NCBI RefSeq assembly: GCF_002812955.1
Contig: NZ_PFXK01000002.1
Coordinates: forward strand, 186,001-250,000
Direction: 5' to 3'
Length of the DNA stretch: 64,000 nucleotides
From: Vibrio sp. HA2012
Lineage (GTDB): Bacteria > Pseudomonadota > Gammaproteobacteria > Enterobacterales > Vibrionaceae
Shown here: positions 36,970 to 46,482 of the stretch, in pieces
Position numbering within the stretch: position 1 is the first letter of the stretch
How the letters are laid out: every line of letters begins with the position of its first letter
The notes under the pieces: model-generated
What the model was told of the DNA's origin: nothing
The model's input: the letters and a program-made list of their open reading frames with translations, nothing else
Database searches by the model: none
Position numbers and translations under genes: made by a program

Positions 36970-38457
36970 TTATCTGCGCTTTTTAAAATAGTCATATATA
37001 CCGGTTATAGAGATCAGCACTAACATCAATCCAGTTAAAGCAAGCAGTAATAGGTAGGATGGGCCGAGAATAAAACGGAAAAAACGTAAATTATGCAGTT
37101 CAAAGAAAAGGTGCCATAAAGAAATGGAAGCCTGATGGTTTATATCATCAGGCATCTGAGGGATAGATAGTTGACTGTTTTGAGATAAACGGAGTCCTTT
37201 AGAGAAATCAAACAGAGCCATGTCTCCCTCATTTTCAAGTAAAGCGGTAGGCATTACGCGTCTCGGCCAGGTTTCAGATGCTACTGGAGACACTCGCTCA
37301 GACGCCGGATCCCAGTGAAAGAGTCCTTTGAAGGAACCGACTATAAACGATCTTTTATAGTGCTGGAATACGTTCGCGCCCATCCCGCTTATGGGAACTG
37401 GTAGATCCGCCGGTACAAAAAGGTTCTTCATTTCAGGGGCTTCTCGGTATAGTCCCCCGCTGGTCAGTAGCATTAGAGCGTTCTGTTTAGGATTCCATAA
37501 CGCTTTTCCAATGGAATGAGGCAGAGGACTGAAATGCAGATCCTTTATTTTGATTGGACTTTGGACGTTGGAGACCAGTAGTAAACCGGGGGGACGCATC
37601 AGTAGCCCTGTAGCTCCGCTGATTAATAATACTATAGCGATTACCAGTCCCCAGTGGTTATGATGTTTTAGCATCCAGCGAAACTTCCGTCCTCCAGAGA
37701 TTCGTCCTTCGCGACTGAGTAGTTTTCTTTTCACCAAACGGGGAAACACAAACATATACAAGCCGCTTACCGATAGGAAGATTAGCAAACCAGCCGCCGC
37801 ATCCATAATAAAGATCCCAACCTTGCCAAGTAGTTCTCCACTGTGTAGTTGAAAAATAAGACGGTATAGCGGTGAACTTTGTCCATTATCGGCCAGTTTG
37901 ATAGGAATGGGCTGCAGTTGATAACCTTGTCCATGGAATTTAAGATGATAAAGTCCCTTTCGGCTAATGGCCAATAGTCCATCGGCTCCGTTAATGATCG
38001 ATACAAACTGCTCTCTGGGGGAGCCTGAGATAGTTTTCCATTCATTACTGACAAGATTTAGACTGTAGATCCCCTCACGCGTCCCGCTTAACAGATGGTG
38101 AGTATTACTATCTAAATAAAGGCTATAGCCCATTTTTTTCCAGGCAGAGTCTTGATACGGATTGTCTAAGCGTTTGGCTTCATTATCGATAAAATGCCAT
38201 ACACCTTCTTTACCGGTCGCAAAATATCCTCCTTTCTCATCACTGATGATGGCGCTTACTAGGCCTCGATTCCAATTATGGTATTGATAGTTTTCAGGCA
38301 AAACATCGACAGGAAAAGACAATGAGCGGATCCAATCAGGGTGATTTAATCCAATGCCTGTTATAGCAAGCATGATTAGTAATGGGGCAAAGACAATTCC
38401 AGCCCATAGATGAAACTTCCGACTGATAAGTGCAACAAAAGAGTGAAAGGACGGCAT
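36970..38457 (-). CDS. PepSY-associated membrane protein
   Basis: I place the start at 38457 (MPSFHSFVALISRKFHLWAG), which matches the typical N-terminus of PepSY_TM proteins; an upstream ATG at 38514 falls in the loop of a strong hairpin. About 495 residues: TM1 with the family signature HLWAGIVFAPLLIMLAITGIG, a large periplasmic region with WD-like strand repeats, TM2 about residue 235-258, TM3 near 285-305 after KHHNHWGL, a second periplasmic region, and TM4 near the C-terminus. Such proteins accompany TonB receptors and help reduce or release metal or siderophore complexes. It is the last gene of the Fur-type cluster. Confidence 0.8.
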   Translation of the reverse strand: MPSFHSFVALISRKFHLWAGIVFAPLLIMLAITGIGLNHPDWIRSLSFPVDVLPENYQYHNWNRGLVSAIISDEKGGYFATGKEGVWHFIDNEAKRLDNPYQDSAWKKMGYSLYLDSNTHHLLSGTREGIYSLNLVSNEWKTISGSPREQFVSIINGADGLLAISRKGLYHLKFHGQGYQLQPIPIKLADNGQSSPLYRLIFQLHSGELLGKVGIFIMDAAAGLLIFLSVSGLYMFVFPRLVKRKLLSREGRISGGRKFRWMLKHHNHWGLVIAIVLLISGATGLLMRPPGLLLVSNVQSPIKIKDLHFSPLPHSIGKALWNPKQNALMLLTSGGLYREAPEMKNLFVPADLPVPISGMGANVFQHYKRSFIVGSFKGLFHWDPASERVSPVASETWPRRVMPTALLENEGDMALFDFSKGLRLSQNSQLSIPQMPDDINHQASISLWHLFFELHNLRFFRFILGPSYLLLLALTGLMLVLISITGIYDYFKKRR

Positions 38458-38495
38458 AAAGAACCAGATAAATAATAAATGATATAAAACGTATT

Positions 38496-38527
38496 TATTT
38501 GGGGGTTTATCCATTAACCCCCAAATA
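38496..38527. repeat. Strong 12-bp hairpin before the PepSY gene
   Basis: TATTTGGGGGTT and AACCCCCAAATA flank an 8-nt loop that contains the upstream alternative ATG (38512-38514). On the transcript it would hide that start codon and could attenuate expression of the distal gene; the T-run after it is weak. Confidence 0.65.
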
Positions 38528-38557
38528 AGTCATAACGGGTATGGCTAAGGTGTCATA

Positions 38558-38878
38558 TTACTCAATAATGTTAGAGCTTTTTTCTTTAACCACATGCCCT
38601 GGGCCTGCATCGAAAATTACAGTAAAAGTCTTATCAGGAATTGTGAATGTGTATTCACCATTCTCATCCATCTTACCTTTATAAATAATGCCTCCGTTAT
38701 CATCGATAACTTGCATATCTACCCACGCTCCTGATGTGCCATCTGAGAATTCACCGTTACAGGTAATGGTTCCGTCGGTATTATCAAAGCAAGCCATAAA
38801 GGGAGTATGAGCCAAAGAGGCTTTAATAGGTAAAAGCATACATATTGTGCTTATGGTTAACGCCCTAATATATGTCAT
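38558..38878 (-). CDS. Small exported protein of the metal-uptake cluster
   Basis: This is a 106-residue protein with a signal peptide of about 23 (end near SLAH). The mature part reads as a compact beta domain with a disulfide pair (CFDNTDGTITCNG), then YKGKMDENGEYTFTIP, a prealbumin/carboxypeptidase-regulatory-like pattern. From context it resembles the small companion (NikL-like) of DUF4198 proteins; the call is tentative. It is 3 bp downstream of the DUF4198 gene and so is certainly co-transcribed with it. Confidence 0.7.
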   Translation of the reverse strand: MTYIRALTISTICMLLPIKASLAHTPFMACFDNTDGTITCNGEFSDGTSGAWVDMQVIDDNGGIIYKGKMDENGEYTFTIPDKTFTVIFDAGPGHVVKEKSSNIIE

Positions 38879-38881
38879 GAT

Positions 38882-39691
38882 TTACTCCACCTCAAAAGAC
38901 ATGGTTGCTGAATATTTTTCCTGAATGCATTTATCTTGTATTTCTTCTGATGCCGGTTTTTTGATAACGGCTCTTACAATCCATTCTCCTGGTGCCAGAA
39001 GTTTAATAGTTGAAATACCGTCAGAGCCCGTTTTATTTGAAAAAGCGTAGTCTTCAGAAGATGAAAAACCTACGTAGGTTGCATTGATATCGGTGAATGC
39101 TGCCGGCTGACCTTTATATAGTACTTTAATCTTTAAGTTATCCCCGATATTTTTCAGATAAGGGTTTTCTAAAGGTATGATCTCGATGTTATGTCCGACT
39201 GGTGCCGAATAGGCATGTTCTGATGTTTCACCGACATTGATCAATGCCTTAGTGTAGTTCTCATAATATAAGCTCAAAATTACTGACTCCAGCCCTTCTT
39301 TTGAACCTAGTTTATGGTGAACTCTGCCTTTTTCGTAATACATGGTGTAAAAACCGGTATCTGTTGCCGCAGTAACAATATGTGCTCCTTTCTTTTTGAG
39401 GATGAGTGGCGTTGCCAGAAAGCCGTTTTCTCCCGATTCAAGTTTCTGTATTTTTCCATCCGGTTTGATGAGATTAAATTCTCTCAGCTTCTCTTTGTCC
39501 AGAAAATCATGAACAGGATATTTATGTCCAAATCCGAAATATATTTTTGAATGTGCCCCGGTTTTTTCTCTGAATGTAGGGTTGAAATCAGTTGAATTTA
39601 ACCAGAGATTATGAGCAAAGCTTATTGATGAAAAAACAAGAAGTCCTGTAGAAATAGAAGCCTTTAATAAAAATGTATTGAATATGTTCAT
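38882..39691 (-). CDS. DUF4198 (NikM-like) periplasmic protein
   Basis: The 269-residue product has a signal peptide ending in SFAH, directly followed by NLWLNSTDFNP, the conserved N-terminus of DUF4198 proteins in which the His next to the cleavage site can bind metal. A FGHKYPVHDF motif and an Ig-like C-terminal domain (ADV-type strands around AAFTDINATYVGF) follow. The family is tied to nickel or cobalt uptake in some systems and to TonB receptors in others. It lies 177 bp downstream of the TonB receptor gene with a hairpin in the gap. Confidence 0.8.
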   Translation of the reverse strand: MNIFNTFLLKASISTGLLVFSSISFAHNLWLNSTDFNPTFREKTGAHSKIYFGFGHKYPVHDFLDKEKLREFNLIKPDGKIQKLESGENGFLATPLILKKKGAHIVTAATDTGFYTMYYEKGRVHHKLGSKEGLESVILSLYYENYTKALINVGETSEHAYSAPVGHNIEIIPLENPYLKNIGDNLKIKVLYKGQPAAFTDINATYVGFSSSEDYAFSNKTGSDGISTIKLLAPGEWIVRAVIKKPASEEIQDKCIQEKYSATMSFEVE

Positions 39692-39744
39692 GTTTTGTTC
39701 CTTTCCTTGTTGCTATGATTAAGCCTCAAAGCTATTGATCCGGA

Positions 39745-39770
39745 CACTAAATATGCCCGTATATTTAGTG
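39745..39770. repeat. Hairpin between the TonB receptor and DUF4198 genes
   Basis: CACTAAATAT and ATATTTAGTG form a perfect 10-bp stem with a 6-nt loop. Without a T-run it may lower, not stop, read-through into the downstream genes. Confidence 0.5.
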
Positions 39771-39868
39771 GTTGTTTATCTTATATTTTCTGATTGAAAT
39801 AATAAGAATAATTGGAAGGCAACCTATTAGGTCTCCTTCTTTTCTGTGTCAGTATTGAAGGCCGCTAA

Positions 39869-41743
39869 TCAAAAAGCATAATTAAGCCCTGCATAAATCA
39901 GTCGTCCCTTGATGTCGTAAGGTACACCGTCAAGATCTTCATCGCTCAGGTTGTCAACACCTATACGTGCGGTTAGCTTGTTGAAGAACAGTTTAGATAG
40001 TTGGGCACTATAGATAGTGTAATCATCGTAAGTTTCATCACTACTGTATTGCTCACCTGTATAATTGGCTGCGAATGTAGCTTCAATTCCGTAAGGAAGG
40101 TTGGATGTCAGCCGAGCCGTCAGAGTGTTATCTGGTCGGTAAGAAAGATCTTCTCCTGATTCTTCATCTTCCGTATCAAGATGGTGGTAAGTGAGGCTAA
40201 GATTATGGTTCTCAGTAATATCCTGAGATAGCTCAAATTCAAATCCCACAATCTTTGCGCCATCAACATTTACATATTGATATTCAGTCGTACTAATTTT
40301 TTCAGAGGTGATAAGATCGTCAACTTCCGAATAAAAGACCGCAGCTTTAACAACAGTAGAAGTTGAATTGTATTCGTAACCGACTTCGAAACTTTTGGAT
40401 GTCTCAGCCTCAAGATCATCGTTACCATAGAAAGTGAAATGACTGGTAGAACTGTAACTAGAAGAGTTTTGTGTGACGGTAGGGGCTTTGAAACCTTCCC
40501 CATAGCCTGCCCGTACGCGATGATGCTCATCTATTTTGTAAAGAATGTTTACCTTTGGAGAAAATTCTCCTTTAAATCGTTCGTGGTAATCATAACGAGC
40601 GCCCAAGGTCAAAATTAGATCATCGGTCAATTCATATTCATCTTGAGCAAAAATGGAAGCCGTATAAATATCATCGTTGAAATCATTGACAGAACTTGTG
40701 TCGTATACTTTGTCGTACTCTTCAAGCTTATATTCAGCGCCTGTGACTAAATAGTGATTGTCAAATGAACTAATACCGACTTCTGCACGCGCAGCAGAAT
40801 TGGTCAGGCTATGTGTATATGCACCAGTGGTATAATATGTGTCTGAATCGATAACATAGCCATCCAGATCCAATGAAACGGTATCAAATTCCTTACTGTA
40901 ACCTAGAGCATAGCTGTAACGTTCAATCTCGTAGTACAACTCATCGTTAATAAGTTTGCGGTCTTCACTGCCTACAGAAATGGAACCATCAATGGACTGA
41001 GTGGTATCTAGGTCATATTTGAAGCGAACCATGCCATTTGTTACTTCTTTGCCCTCGATTTTTGTTTCTGTAGAATCGTCTTCATCTTCCGTCTCTTCAA
41101 GATCAAGTCTTTCGGCGCTCAGGAATAAAGATAATTTATCAGTTACGTTACCACTGGCGTTAACCTTGGCATTTAGTAGATCACCACCGTCATCGCTGCT
41201 AACACCATACTCGGCATCGATATTACCACTGAATTCGCCAGCATATTTTTTAGTAATGATGTTGATAACACCACCAAGTGCTTCTGAACCATACAGTGAA
41301 CTCATCGGGCCTTTGATCACCTCAATACGCTCAATAGCATTCATCGGAATCCAATTGTATTGAAAATCAGAATGTCCGATTTGTGCATCAGTTCCCGATA
41401 CTTTCATACCATCAACAAGAATCAGGACATGGTCTGAATTTGAACCACGGATACTGATATTTTGGCGACCTGAAATAGAACTGGAGTTGATAGTCAGGTT
41501 AACCCCAGCAGTTTCTACAAGAATGTCTTTGATAGACAACGCATTTGATTGGCTGATTTGCTCAGAGGTTATTACATCAACTGAAATGCCTTGATCTTCA
41601 ATGGGTTGTAGAGACTTTGCTGTAACCACCATCGTTTCGGTTATTTGATCACTGGTCTCGTCAGCAAGTACATGATTTGTCAGCATAGTTGTTGACGAAA
41701 GGATTAGCGTTGTGATTATGTTTTTTCTTTTCCCTAAGTTCAT
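39869..41743 (-). CDS. TonB-dependent outer-membrane receptor (CirA/FepA-like)
   Basis: The start at 41743 follows AGGAGA by 7 bases; the longer frame lacks a signal peptide at its N-terminus. About 624 residues: signal peptide (about 28, end near VLAD), a TonB box-like ETMVVTA, a plug domain with SISGRQNISIRGSNSDHVLILVDG and EVIKGPMSSLYGSEALGGVINIIT, then a 22-strand barrel ending in a C-terminal aromatic residue (YAGLNYAF). It imports a metal chelate or cobalamin-like ligand; sequence does not settle which. Two Fur-like boxes upstream point to an iron-related ligand. It heads a cluster with DUF4198, a small protein and a PepSY protein. Confidence 0.93.
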   Translation of the reverse strand: MNLGKRKNIITTLILSSTTMLTNHVLADETSDQITETMVVTAKSLQPIEDQGISVDVITSEQISQSNALSIKDILVETAGVNLTINSSSISGRQNISIRGSNSDHVLILVDGMKVSGTDAQIGHSDFQYNWIPMNAIERIEVIKGPMSSLYGSEALGGVINIITKKYAGEFSGNIDAEYGVSSDDGGDLLNAKVNASGNVTDKLSLFLSAERLDLEETEDEDDSTETKIEGKEVTNGMVRFKYDLDTTQSIDGSISVGSEDRKLINDELYYEIERYSYALGYSKEFDTVSLDLDGYVIDSDTYYTTGAYTHSLTNSAARAEVGISSFDNHYLVTGAEYKLEEYDKVYDTSSVNDFNDDIYTASIFAQDEYELTDDLILTLGARYDYHERFKGEFSPKVNILYKIDEHHRVRAGYGEGFKAPTVTQNSSSYSSTSHFTFYGNDDLEAETSKSFEVGYEYNSTSTVVKAAVFYSEVDDLITSEKISTTEYQYVNVDGAKIVGFEFELSQDITENHNLSLTYHHLDTEDEESGEDLSYRPDNTLTARLTSNLPYGIEATFAANYTGEQYSSDETYDDYTIYSAQLSKLFFNKLTARIGVDNLSDEDLDGVPYDIKGRLIYAGLNYAF

Positions 41744-41854
41744 ACTATTTTCTCCTATAGCCCTATAATCTGAAATTATTCTGAATAGAAAACCACCACC
41801 ATTCAGAAGATTGTTCAAACTATTGGTGGTGATTAAGTTAAAACAGGCTAGAGA

Positions 41855-41869
41855 TGGTAATGATTCTCG
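41855..41869. promoter_or_regulatory. Fur-like box 1
   Basis: TGGTAATGATTCTCG agrees with the 7-1-7 Fur consensus at 11 of 14 positions by hand count. It lies about 110 bp before the receptor start. Confidence 0.5.
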
Positions 41870-41878
41870 GTATGTAAA

Positions 41879-41893
41879 TGAGAATTGTTCGCA
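41879..41893. promoter_or_regulatory. Fur-like box 2
   Basis: TGAGAATTGTTCGCA agrees with the 7-1-7 Fur consensus at 10 of 14 positions, 24 bp from box 1. The 393-bp stretch 41744-42136 holds these boxes, the receptor promoter and the gcvP terminator; no gene is seen in it. Confidence 0.45.
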
Positions 41894-42066
41894 TTATATT
41901 AGGAGTGATAAGAAAATCAATACGTTTATTTTATGGTTTGATCGTTTTTTTGAGAGATTTACTTGGTTTCTTTGACTATATTTGGAAATGGAGGGAGTCT
42001 GCCGTCATGGTTCTAAGAGTAGGTTTATTCAAGTTCATCAATAGTGTGGCTTGATTGCTTCGAAAG

Positions 42067-42098
42067 AAAAATAGACAAACCGCAGTTTGTCTATTTTT
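42067..42098. terminator. Bidirectional terminator downstream of gcvP
   Basis: A perfect 14-bp stem (AAAAATAGACAAAC and complement, loop CGCA) with A/T flanks lies about 40 bp after the gcvP stop. Confidence 0.85.
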
Positions 42099-42136
42099 TA
42101 TTGCCTTGCTCAAATTTTAAACGCTTGGATGAACTT

Positions 42137-45022
42137 TTAATTCCCCGCCTGATAATGTTCAATTATTGGGCAGGTACAGAAAAGATGCCGATCGCCATAG
42201 ACATTATCCACTCGGTTCACTGTAGGCCAGTATTTAAATGCCTTCGTGTGTGGGGAGGGGAAACAGGCCAGTTCACGAGGGTATGGATGATTCCATTCGT
42301 CAGAGGCCAGATCGAACTGGGTATGAGGAGCATTGACCAGAGGGTTGTTATCTGTAGGCCACAGTCCCTGATTGACCTGTTCTATTTCTGCTCTGATTGC
42401 AATCATTGCGTCACAGAAGCGATCTAATTCGGCCAAATCTTCCGATTCCGTAGGTTCGATCATTAAAGTGCCGGCAACAGGGAACGACATGGTCGGTGCG
42501 TGGAAGCCATAGTCCATCAGGCGTTTGGCAATATCTTCTTCACTGATTCCGGATGCTTCTTTGATCGGACGAATATCAATAATGCATTCATGGGCTACCC
42601 GGCCGTTATTACCTCGATACAGAACAGGATAGTGCGGTAGCAGACGTTCCATAATGTAGTTGGCATTCAGAATCGCCAGTTGTGTTGCTTTTTTCAGCCC
42701 GGAATCTCCTAGCATGGCAATATACGCCCATGAGATAGGAAGAATGGATGCACTGCCAAAATCGGCTGCTGAGACAGCATAATCGTGGCCTTCCACTCCA
42801 CCTTCAACGTGTCCCGGCAGGAATGGAGCCAGATGGGATTTTACTCCGATAGGTCCCATGCCAGGGCCGCCTCCGCCATGTGGGATACTGAATGTTTTGT
42901 GCAGGTTCAGATGCGATACATCTGAGCCGATGATACCCGGAGAAGTCAGTCCGACCTGAGCATTCATATTGGCTCCGTCAAGATAAACCTGTCCGCCAGC
43001 GGCATGAACCATCTCACAAATGGTTTTCACCTGCTCTTCATATACACCGTGCGTTGACGGATAGGTGATCATAATGCAGGAAAGTGCCTCTTTGTGTTTT
43101 TTGATCTTTGCTTCAAGATCAGCAAGATCAACATTGCCTGATGTATCACACTGCACCACAACGACCTGCATCGACACCATAGAAGCGGAGGCTGGGTTAG
43201 TTCCGTGCGCAGAAGCTGGTATCAGGCAAACGTTGCGGTGTCCTTCGCCGTTGCTCTGATGGTAACGTTGAATCGCAATCAAACCAGCGTACTCTCCGGA
43301 TGCTCCGGAGTTTGGTTGCAGTGAAAAAGCGTCATAGCCGGTAATAGCACAGAGTTTGGCTTTCAGGTCTTTGGCTAAATCCGTGTAGCCAATAGTTTGG
43401 TCTTTCGGCACAAATGGATGAATAGCGGAGAATTCCGGCCAGCTTATCGGCATCATCTCGGCTGCGGCATTCAGTTTCATGGTGCAACTACCCAGAGGGA
43501 TCATGCCGTGAGTCAGAGAGAAATCTTTATTTTCCAGTTGCTTAAGATAACGCATCATCTGTGTTTCACTATGATAAGTGTTAAACACAGGGTGGGTCAT
43601 ATAATCACTTTTGCGCTGACAGTTAGATGGTATCGCACTGAATTCATTGGCAGAGATGCTCTCTGACAGAGCAGAGATATCTGCTTCAGCCGCAAAAATC
43701 TGTAATAAAGACTGAACATCGACCAGCGTTGTTGTTTCGTCCAGACTGATGCCCAGTTTACTGTCCAGTTTTCTCAGGTTGATATGTGCTGTCAACGCTT
43801 TGGTATAGATAGCTTCAGTATTGTCCCCGGTAACCAGCGTGATAGTGTCGAAGAAATATTGATGCTGCAGTTTATAACCGGCATTTTTCAGACCTTGTGC
43901 CAGTATTGCTGTCATATGATGGGTACGGCGGGCAATCTTACGCAATCCTTCCGGGCCGTGGTAAACCGCATAGAAAGCCGCCATATTGGCCAGCAGAGCC
44001 TGTGCAGTGCAAATGTTGGATGTGGCTTTTTCCCGGCGGATATGCTGTTCCCGGGTTTGCATAGCCATACGCAGTGCCGGATTACCTTTACTGTCAATGG
44101 ATACACCGATAATCCGTCCCGGCATTGTACGCTTGAATTTATCTCTGGTTGCCATAAATGCGGCATGTGGGCCACCAAAGCCAACGGGGACACCAAAACG
44201 CTGAGAACTGCCAATGACGACATCTGCCCCCATTTCACCTGCTGGTTTCAGTAATACAGAAGCAAGAAGATCGGTCGCAACAGTAACCAACATACTATTG
44301 TCATGTGCCAGCCTGATAAGGTCAGTGAGATCGCGTACTTCACCGGTTGTTCCCGGATACTGAAGTAAGGCACCGAAAACAGGTTGCTGTGGCAGGCTGT
44401 CTGCTGCTCCCGTTACGACATCGAGGCCGATAAATTCTGCCCGGGTTTTAATCACGGCCAGTGTCTGGGGATGGACGTCATCGGCAACAAAGAAGGTATT
44501 ACTTTTGTTTTTTCCTGCTCGTTTACACAGGGTCATCGCCTCTGCAGCCGCAGTTGCTTCGTCCAGCAGTGAAGCATTGGCAATATCCATTCCGGTAAGA
44601 TCGATAACCATTTGCTGAAAGTTAAGCAGTGCTTCTAGTCTGCCCTGAGATATTTCCGGCTGGTATGGAGTATAAGCCGTATACCAGCCCGGATTTTCCA
44701 GTACGTTACGCAGGATCACATTTGGTGTGTGAGTATTGTAGTATCCCTGACCAATAAAGGTTCTGAATAACTGGTTTTGTTTTGCGTAGTGCTGCATTGC
44801 ATTCAGCATATCAGCTTCACTCATTGGCGTATCCAGGCCCAATGGATGAGAAGAACGGATAGCAGAAGGAATTGTCTGGTTTGTCAGGTCATCCAGTGTC
44901 TCTGCTTTTACCGTGTTCAGCATGATTTGCTGAGCTGTTTCATCTGATCCGTTATGACGTGAGGTAAAATCACTGGCCGGACTCAGATGTGTTATGAGCG
45001 AATGGTGGTTTCGATCTGTCAT
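42137..45022 (-). CDS. gcvP: Glycine dehydrogenase (decarboxylating), P-protein
   Basis: This PLP enzyme decarboxylates glycine and transfers the aminomethyl group to the lipoyl arm of GcvH. The 961-residue single-chain form has the expected length (E. coli 957). The PLP lysine lies in [19 protein letters not shown], and the N-terminal half carries NYLG-like and [10 protein letters not shown] motifs of the family. It follows gcvH by 19 bp on the same strand. The 20-bp gap and the shared promoter make gcvH-gcvP an operon transcribed divergently from the XRE-cupin regulator. Confidence 0.97.
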   Translation of the reverse strand: MTDRNHHSLITHLSPASDFTSRHNGSDETAQQIMLNTVKAETLDDLTNQTIPSAIRSSHPLGLDTPMSEADMLNAMQHYAKQNQLFRTFIGQGYYNTHTPNVILRNVLENPGWYTAYTPYQPEISQGRLEALLNFQQMVIDLTGMDIANASLLDEATAAAEAMTLCKRAGKNKSNTFFVADDVHPQTLAVIKTRAEFIGLDVVTGAADSLPQQPVFGALLQYPGTTGEVRDLTDLIRLAHDNSMLVTVATDLLASVLLKPAGEMGADVVIGSSQRFGVPVGFGGPHAAFMATRDKFKRTMPGRIIGVSIDSKGNPALRMAMQTREQHIRREKATSNICTAQALLANMAAFYAVYHGPEGLRKIARRTHHMTAILAQGLKNAGYKLQHQYFFDTITLVTGDNTEAIYTKALTAHINLRKLDSKLGISLDETTTLVDVQSLLQIFAAEADISALSESISANEFSAIPSNCQRKSDYMTHPVFNTYHSETQMMRYLKQLENKDFSLTHGMIPLGSCTMKLNAAAEMMPISWPEFSAIHPFVPKDQTIGYTDLAKDLKAKLCAITGYDAFSLQPNSGASGEYAGLIAIQRYHQSNGEGHRNVCLIPASAHGTNPASASMVSMQVVVVQCDTSGNVDLADLEAKIKKHKEALSCIMITYPSTHGVYEEQVKTICEMVHAAGGQVYLDGANMNAQVGLTSPGIIGSDVSHLNLHKTFSIPHGGGGPGMGPIGVKSHLAPFLPGHVEGGVEGHDYAVSAADFGSASILPISWAYIAMLGDSGLKKATQLAILNANYIMERLLPHYPVLYRGNNGRVAHECIIDIRPIKEASGISEEDIAKRLMDYGFHAPTMSFPVAGTLMIEPTESEDLAELDRFCDAMIAIRAEIEQVNQGLWPTDNNPLVNAPHTQFDLASDEWNHPYPRELACFPSPHTKAFKYWPTVNRVDNVYGDRHLFCTCPIIEHYQAGN

Positions 45023-45041
45023 ACTAACTCCGAATCATCCG

Positions 45042-45425
45042 TTATTCGTCTTCTTCAATGGTATTTAGGTAATCTTCGGCATTTTTCAGATTATCCAGTT
45101 CTGAAGGATCGCTCAGAGTTACTTTGACGATCCAGCCGCCTTCATAGGGTTCTTCATTTATTAGCTCTGGGCTGTCTTCCAGTTCTTCATTTATTTCAAT
45201 AATTACACCGGAAACAGGTGCATATATATCTGATGCAGCCTTTACCGATTCAACCAGAGAGAATTCTTCACCGGCCTCGATTACTGCCTCAACTTCAGGA
45301 AGATCGACGAAAACAACATCGCCCAGCATTTTCTGTGCGTGATCCGAAATACCGATAGTGGCTGTTCCGTCGCCGTTGTCTTTTACCCACTCATGGCTGT
45401 CTGTGAATTTTAGTGTCATATCCAT
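45042..45425 (-). CDS. gcvH: Glycine cleavage system H protein
   Basis: This lipoyl carrier shuttles the aminomethyl intermediate between GcvP and GcvT. I place the start at 45425 (MDMTLKFTDSHEW) because GGAG lies 9 bases upstream and the resulting 127 residues match the family (E. coli 129); ATGs further upstream are too close to that site. The lipoylated lysine is K62 in ESVKAASD. The C-terminus is very acidic (NTIEEDE). In Vibrio cholerae, from memory, glyA lies next to gcvH; it is absent here. Confidence 0.96.
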   Translation of the reverse strand: MDMTLKFTDSHEWVKDNGDGTATIGISDHAQKMLGDVVFVDLPEVEAVIEAGEEFSLVESVKAASDIYAPVSGVIIEINEELEDSPELINEEPYEGGWIVKVTLSDPSELDNLKNAEDYLNTIEEDE

Positions 45426-45598
45426 GTACATATTCTCCGAAGATGGAATTATTGCTAATAGGTTGTTCTCGTTACCTGACCGTTCAGTCAGCATTCAGGA
45501 TCTGCGTTCACCATTCCCTGAGAGGATAGCTGATGCAGAAAGTGTTGCTTGGTCTTTTTATGCAACATACCGATTGTTGAATTGCTAATCAATAGAAA

Positions 45599-45616
45599 AG
45601 TTTCTCATTGGAAACT
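45599..45616. promoter_or_regulatory. Candidate operator 1 of the XRE-cupin regulator (gcvH/regulator divergent region)
   Basis: AGTTTCTCATTGGAAACT is an 18-bp palindrome (AGTTTC/GAAACT) 100 bp before the regulator start and 174 bp before gcvH. It matches 16 of 18 positions with the box before gcvT at 46437. The rest of the divergent region shows no glycine riboswitch. Confidence 0.65.
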
Positions 45617-45715
45617 ATTTTTATTTTTTTAAGAGGTAATCCCGTATAGGCGATAGAGGTTTGCAATTGTCTTCTGCTGTGTAACACTTGCCATATCAGA
45701 AGAAATGAGCCGTAG

Positions 45716-46342
45716 ATGATGACAGACAAAATAACTGATCAGTACCCGTCACTGTTACTGGATAAAGAAAACCAGGACGAACGTATAGAGCCGCTGAAAC
45801 TCGGGCAGCGGATTAAAGCTATCCGGATGGGACTTTCTCTGACACTGGAAGAGGCAAGCCAGCGCACTGGACTGGCACGCTCCACGCTATCGAAAATTGA
45901 AAATGAACAGATATCTCCGACCTTTCAGGCCATGCAGAAACTGGCCGCTGGGTTACAGATAGATATGCCGCAACTCTTTGAACCGCCAAAGAAAAATTCA
46001 GCGACAGGCCGAAGGGATGTCACGCTGAACGGGCAGGGAAAGCCTCATCCGACTCCGACCTATGAGCATGAGCTTTTGGCGACACATCTTTCTAATAAGA
46101 AGATGATGCCATTTAAAACCCGTATTCGTGCCAGAAATTTTTCCGATTATCATGGCTGGATAAAACATGATGGCGAAGAGTTCCTTCTGGTGTTGGAAGG
46201 CGAAGCTATGTTTTACACTGAATTTTACGAGCCTATTCGTCTGGGAGAAGGCGATAGTGCTTATTATGATGCCAGCATGGGACATATGCTGACATCGGTC
46301 AGTGAACAGGACGCTCTTATCCTTTGGGTTACCGCTCAATAA
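45716..46342 (+). CDS. XRE-family regulator with C-terminal cupin, probable regulator of gcv genes
   Basis: The 208-residue product has an N-terminal XRE helix-turn-helix (about 25-80: LGQRIKAIRMGLSLTLEEAS, GLARSTLSKIE, then QMQKLAAGL-type helices) and a C-terminal cupin (about 130-208) with GEEFLLVLEGE and the GDSAYYDASMGHML strand. This MppR/PuuR-like layout usually senses an amino acid or amine. It sits between divergent gcvHP and downstream gcvT, and matching palindromes lie before both transcription units, so control by glycine or a related metabolite is likely. Confidence 0.9.
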   Translation: MMTDKITDQYPSLLLDKENQDERIEPLKLGQRIKAIRMGLSLTLEEASQRTGLARSTLSKIENEQISPTFQAMQKLAAGLQIDMPQLFEPPKKNSATGRRDVTLNGQGKPHPTPTYEHELLATHLSNKKMMPFKTRIRARNFSDYHGWIKHDGEEFLLVLEGEAMFYTEFYEPIRLGEGDSAYYDASMGHMLTSVSEQDALILWVTAQ

Positions 46343-46436
46343 TTCGGGTACTTACCTGGTATGTTGGCGATGAATGCAGCAAAAAAAGCGTGATTATTCG
46401 TCTGTAATCTGTTATTTCTGTGCATAAGGTAAATTA

Positions 46437-46454
46437 AGTTTCCTATTGGAAACT
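46437..46454. promoter_or_regulatory. Candidate operator 2 of the XRE-cupin regulator (before gcvT)
   Basis: AGTTTCCTATTGGAAACT, 29 bp before the gcvT start, is nearly identical to the palindrome at 45599 and would overlap the gcvT promoter region. Confidence 0.65.
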
Positions 46455-46482
46455 CTGTTAAAGTAGCTTTACGGAGAAAGCG

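Noticed and set aside
41744..41818. Longer N-terminus for the TonB receptor
   Set aside because: It would precede a clean signal peptide and skip the strong AGGAGA ribosome binding site.
42044..42427. 127-codon plus-strand frame over the end of gcvP
   Set aside because: It lies antisense to conserved gcvP codons and has no domain or ribosome binding site.
45426..45715. Glycine riboswitch upstream of gcvH
   Set aside because: I looked on both strands here and before gcvT for the paired aptamer cores and found none; the palindromes explain regulation better.
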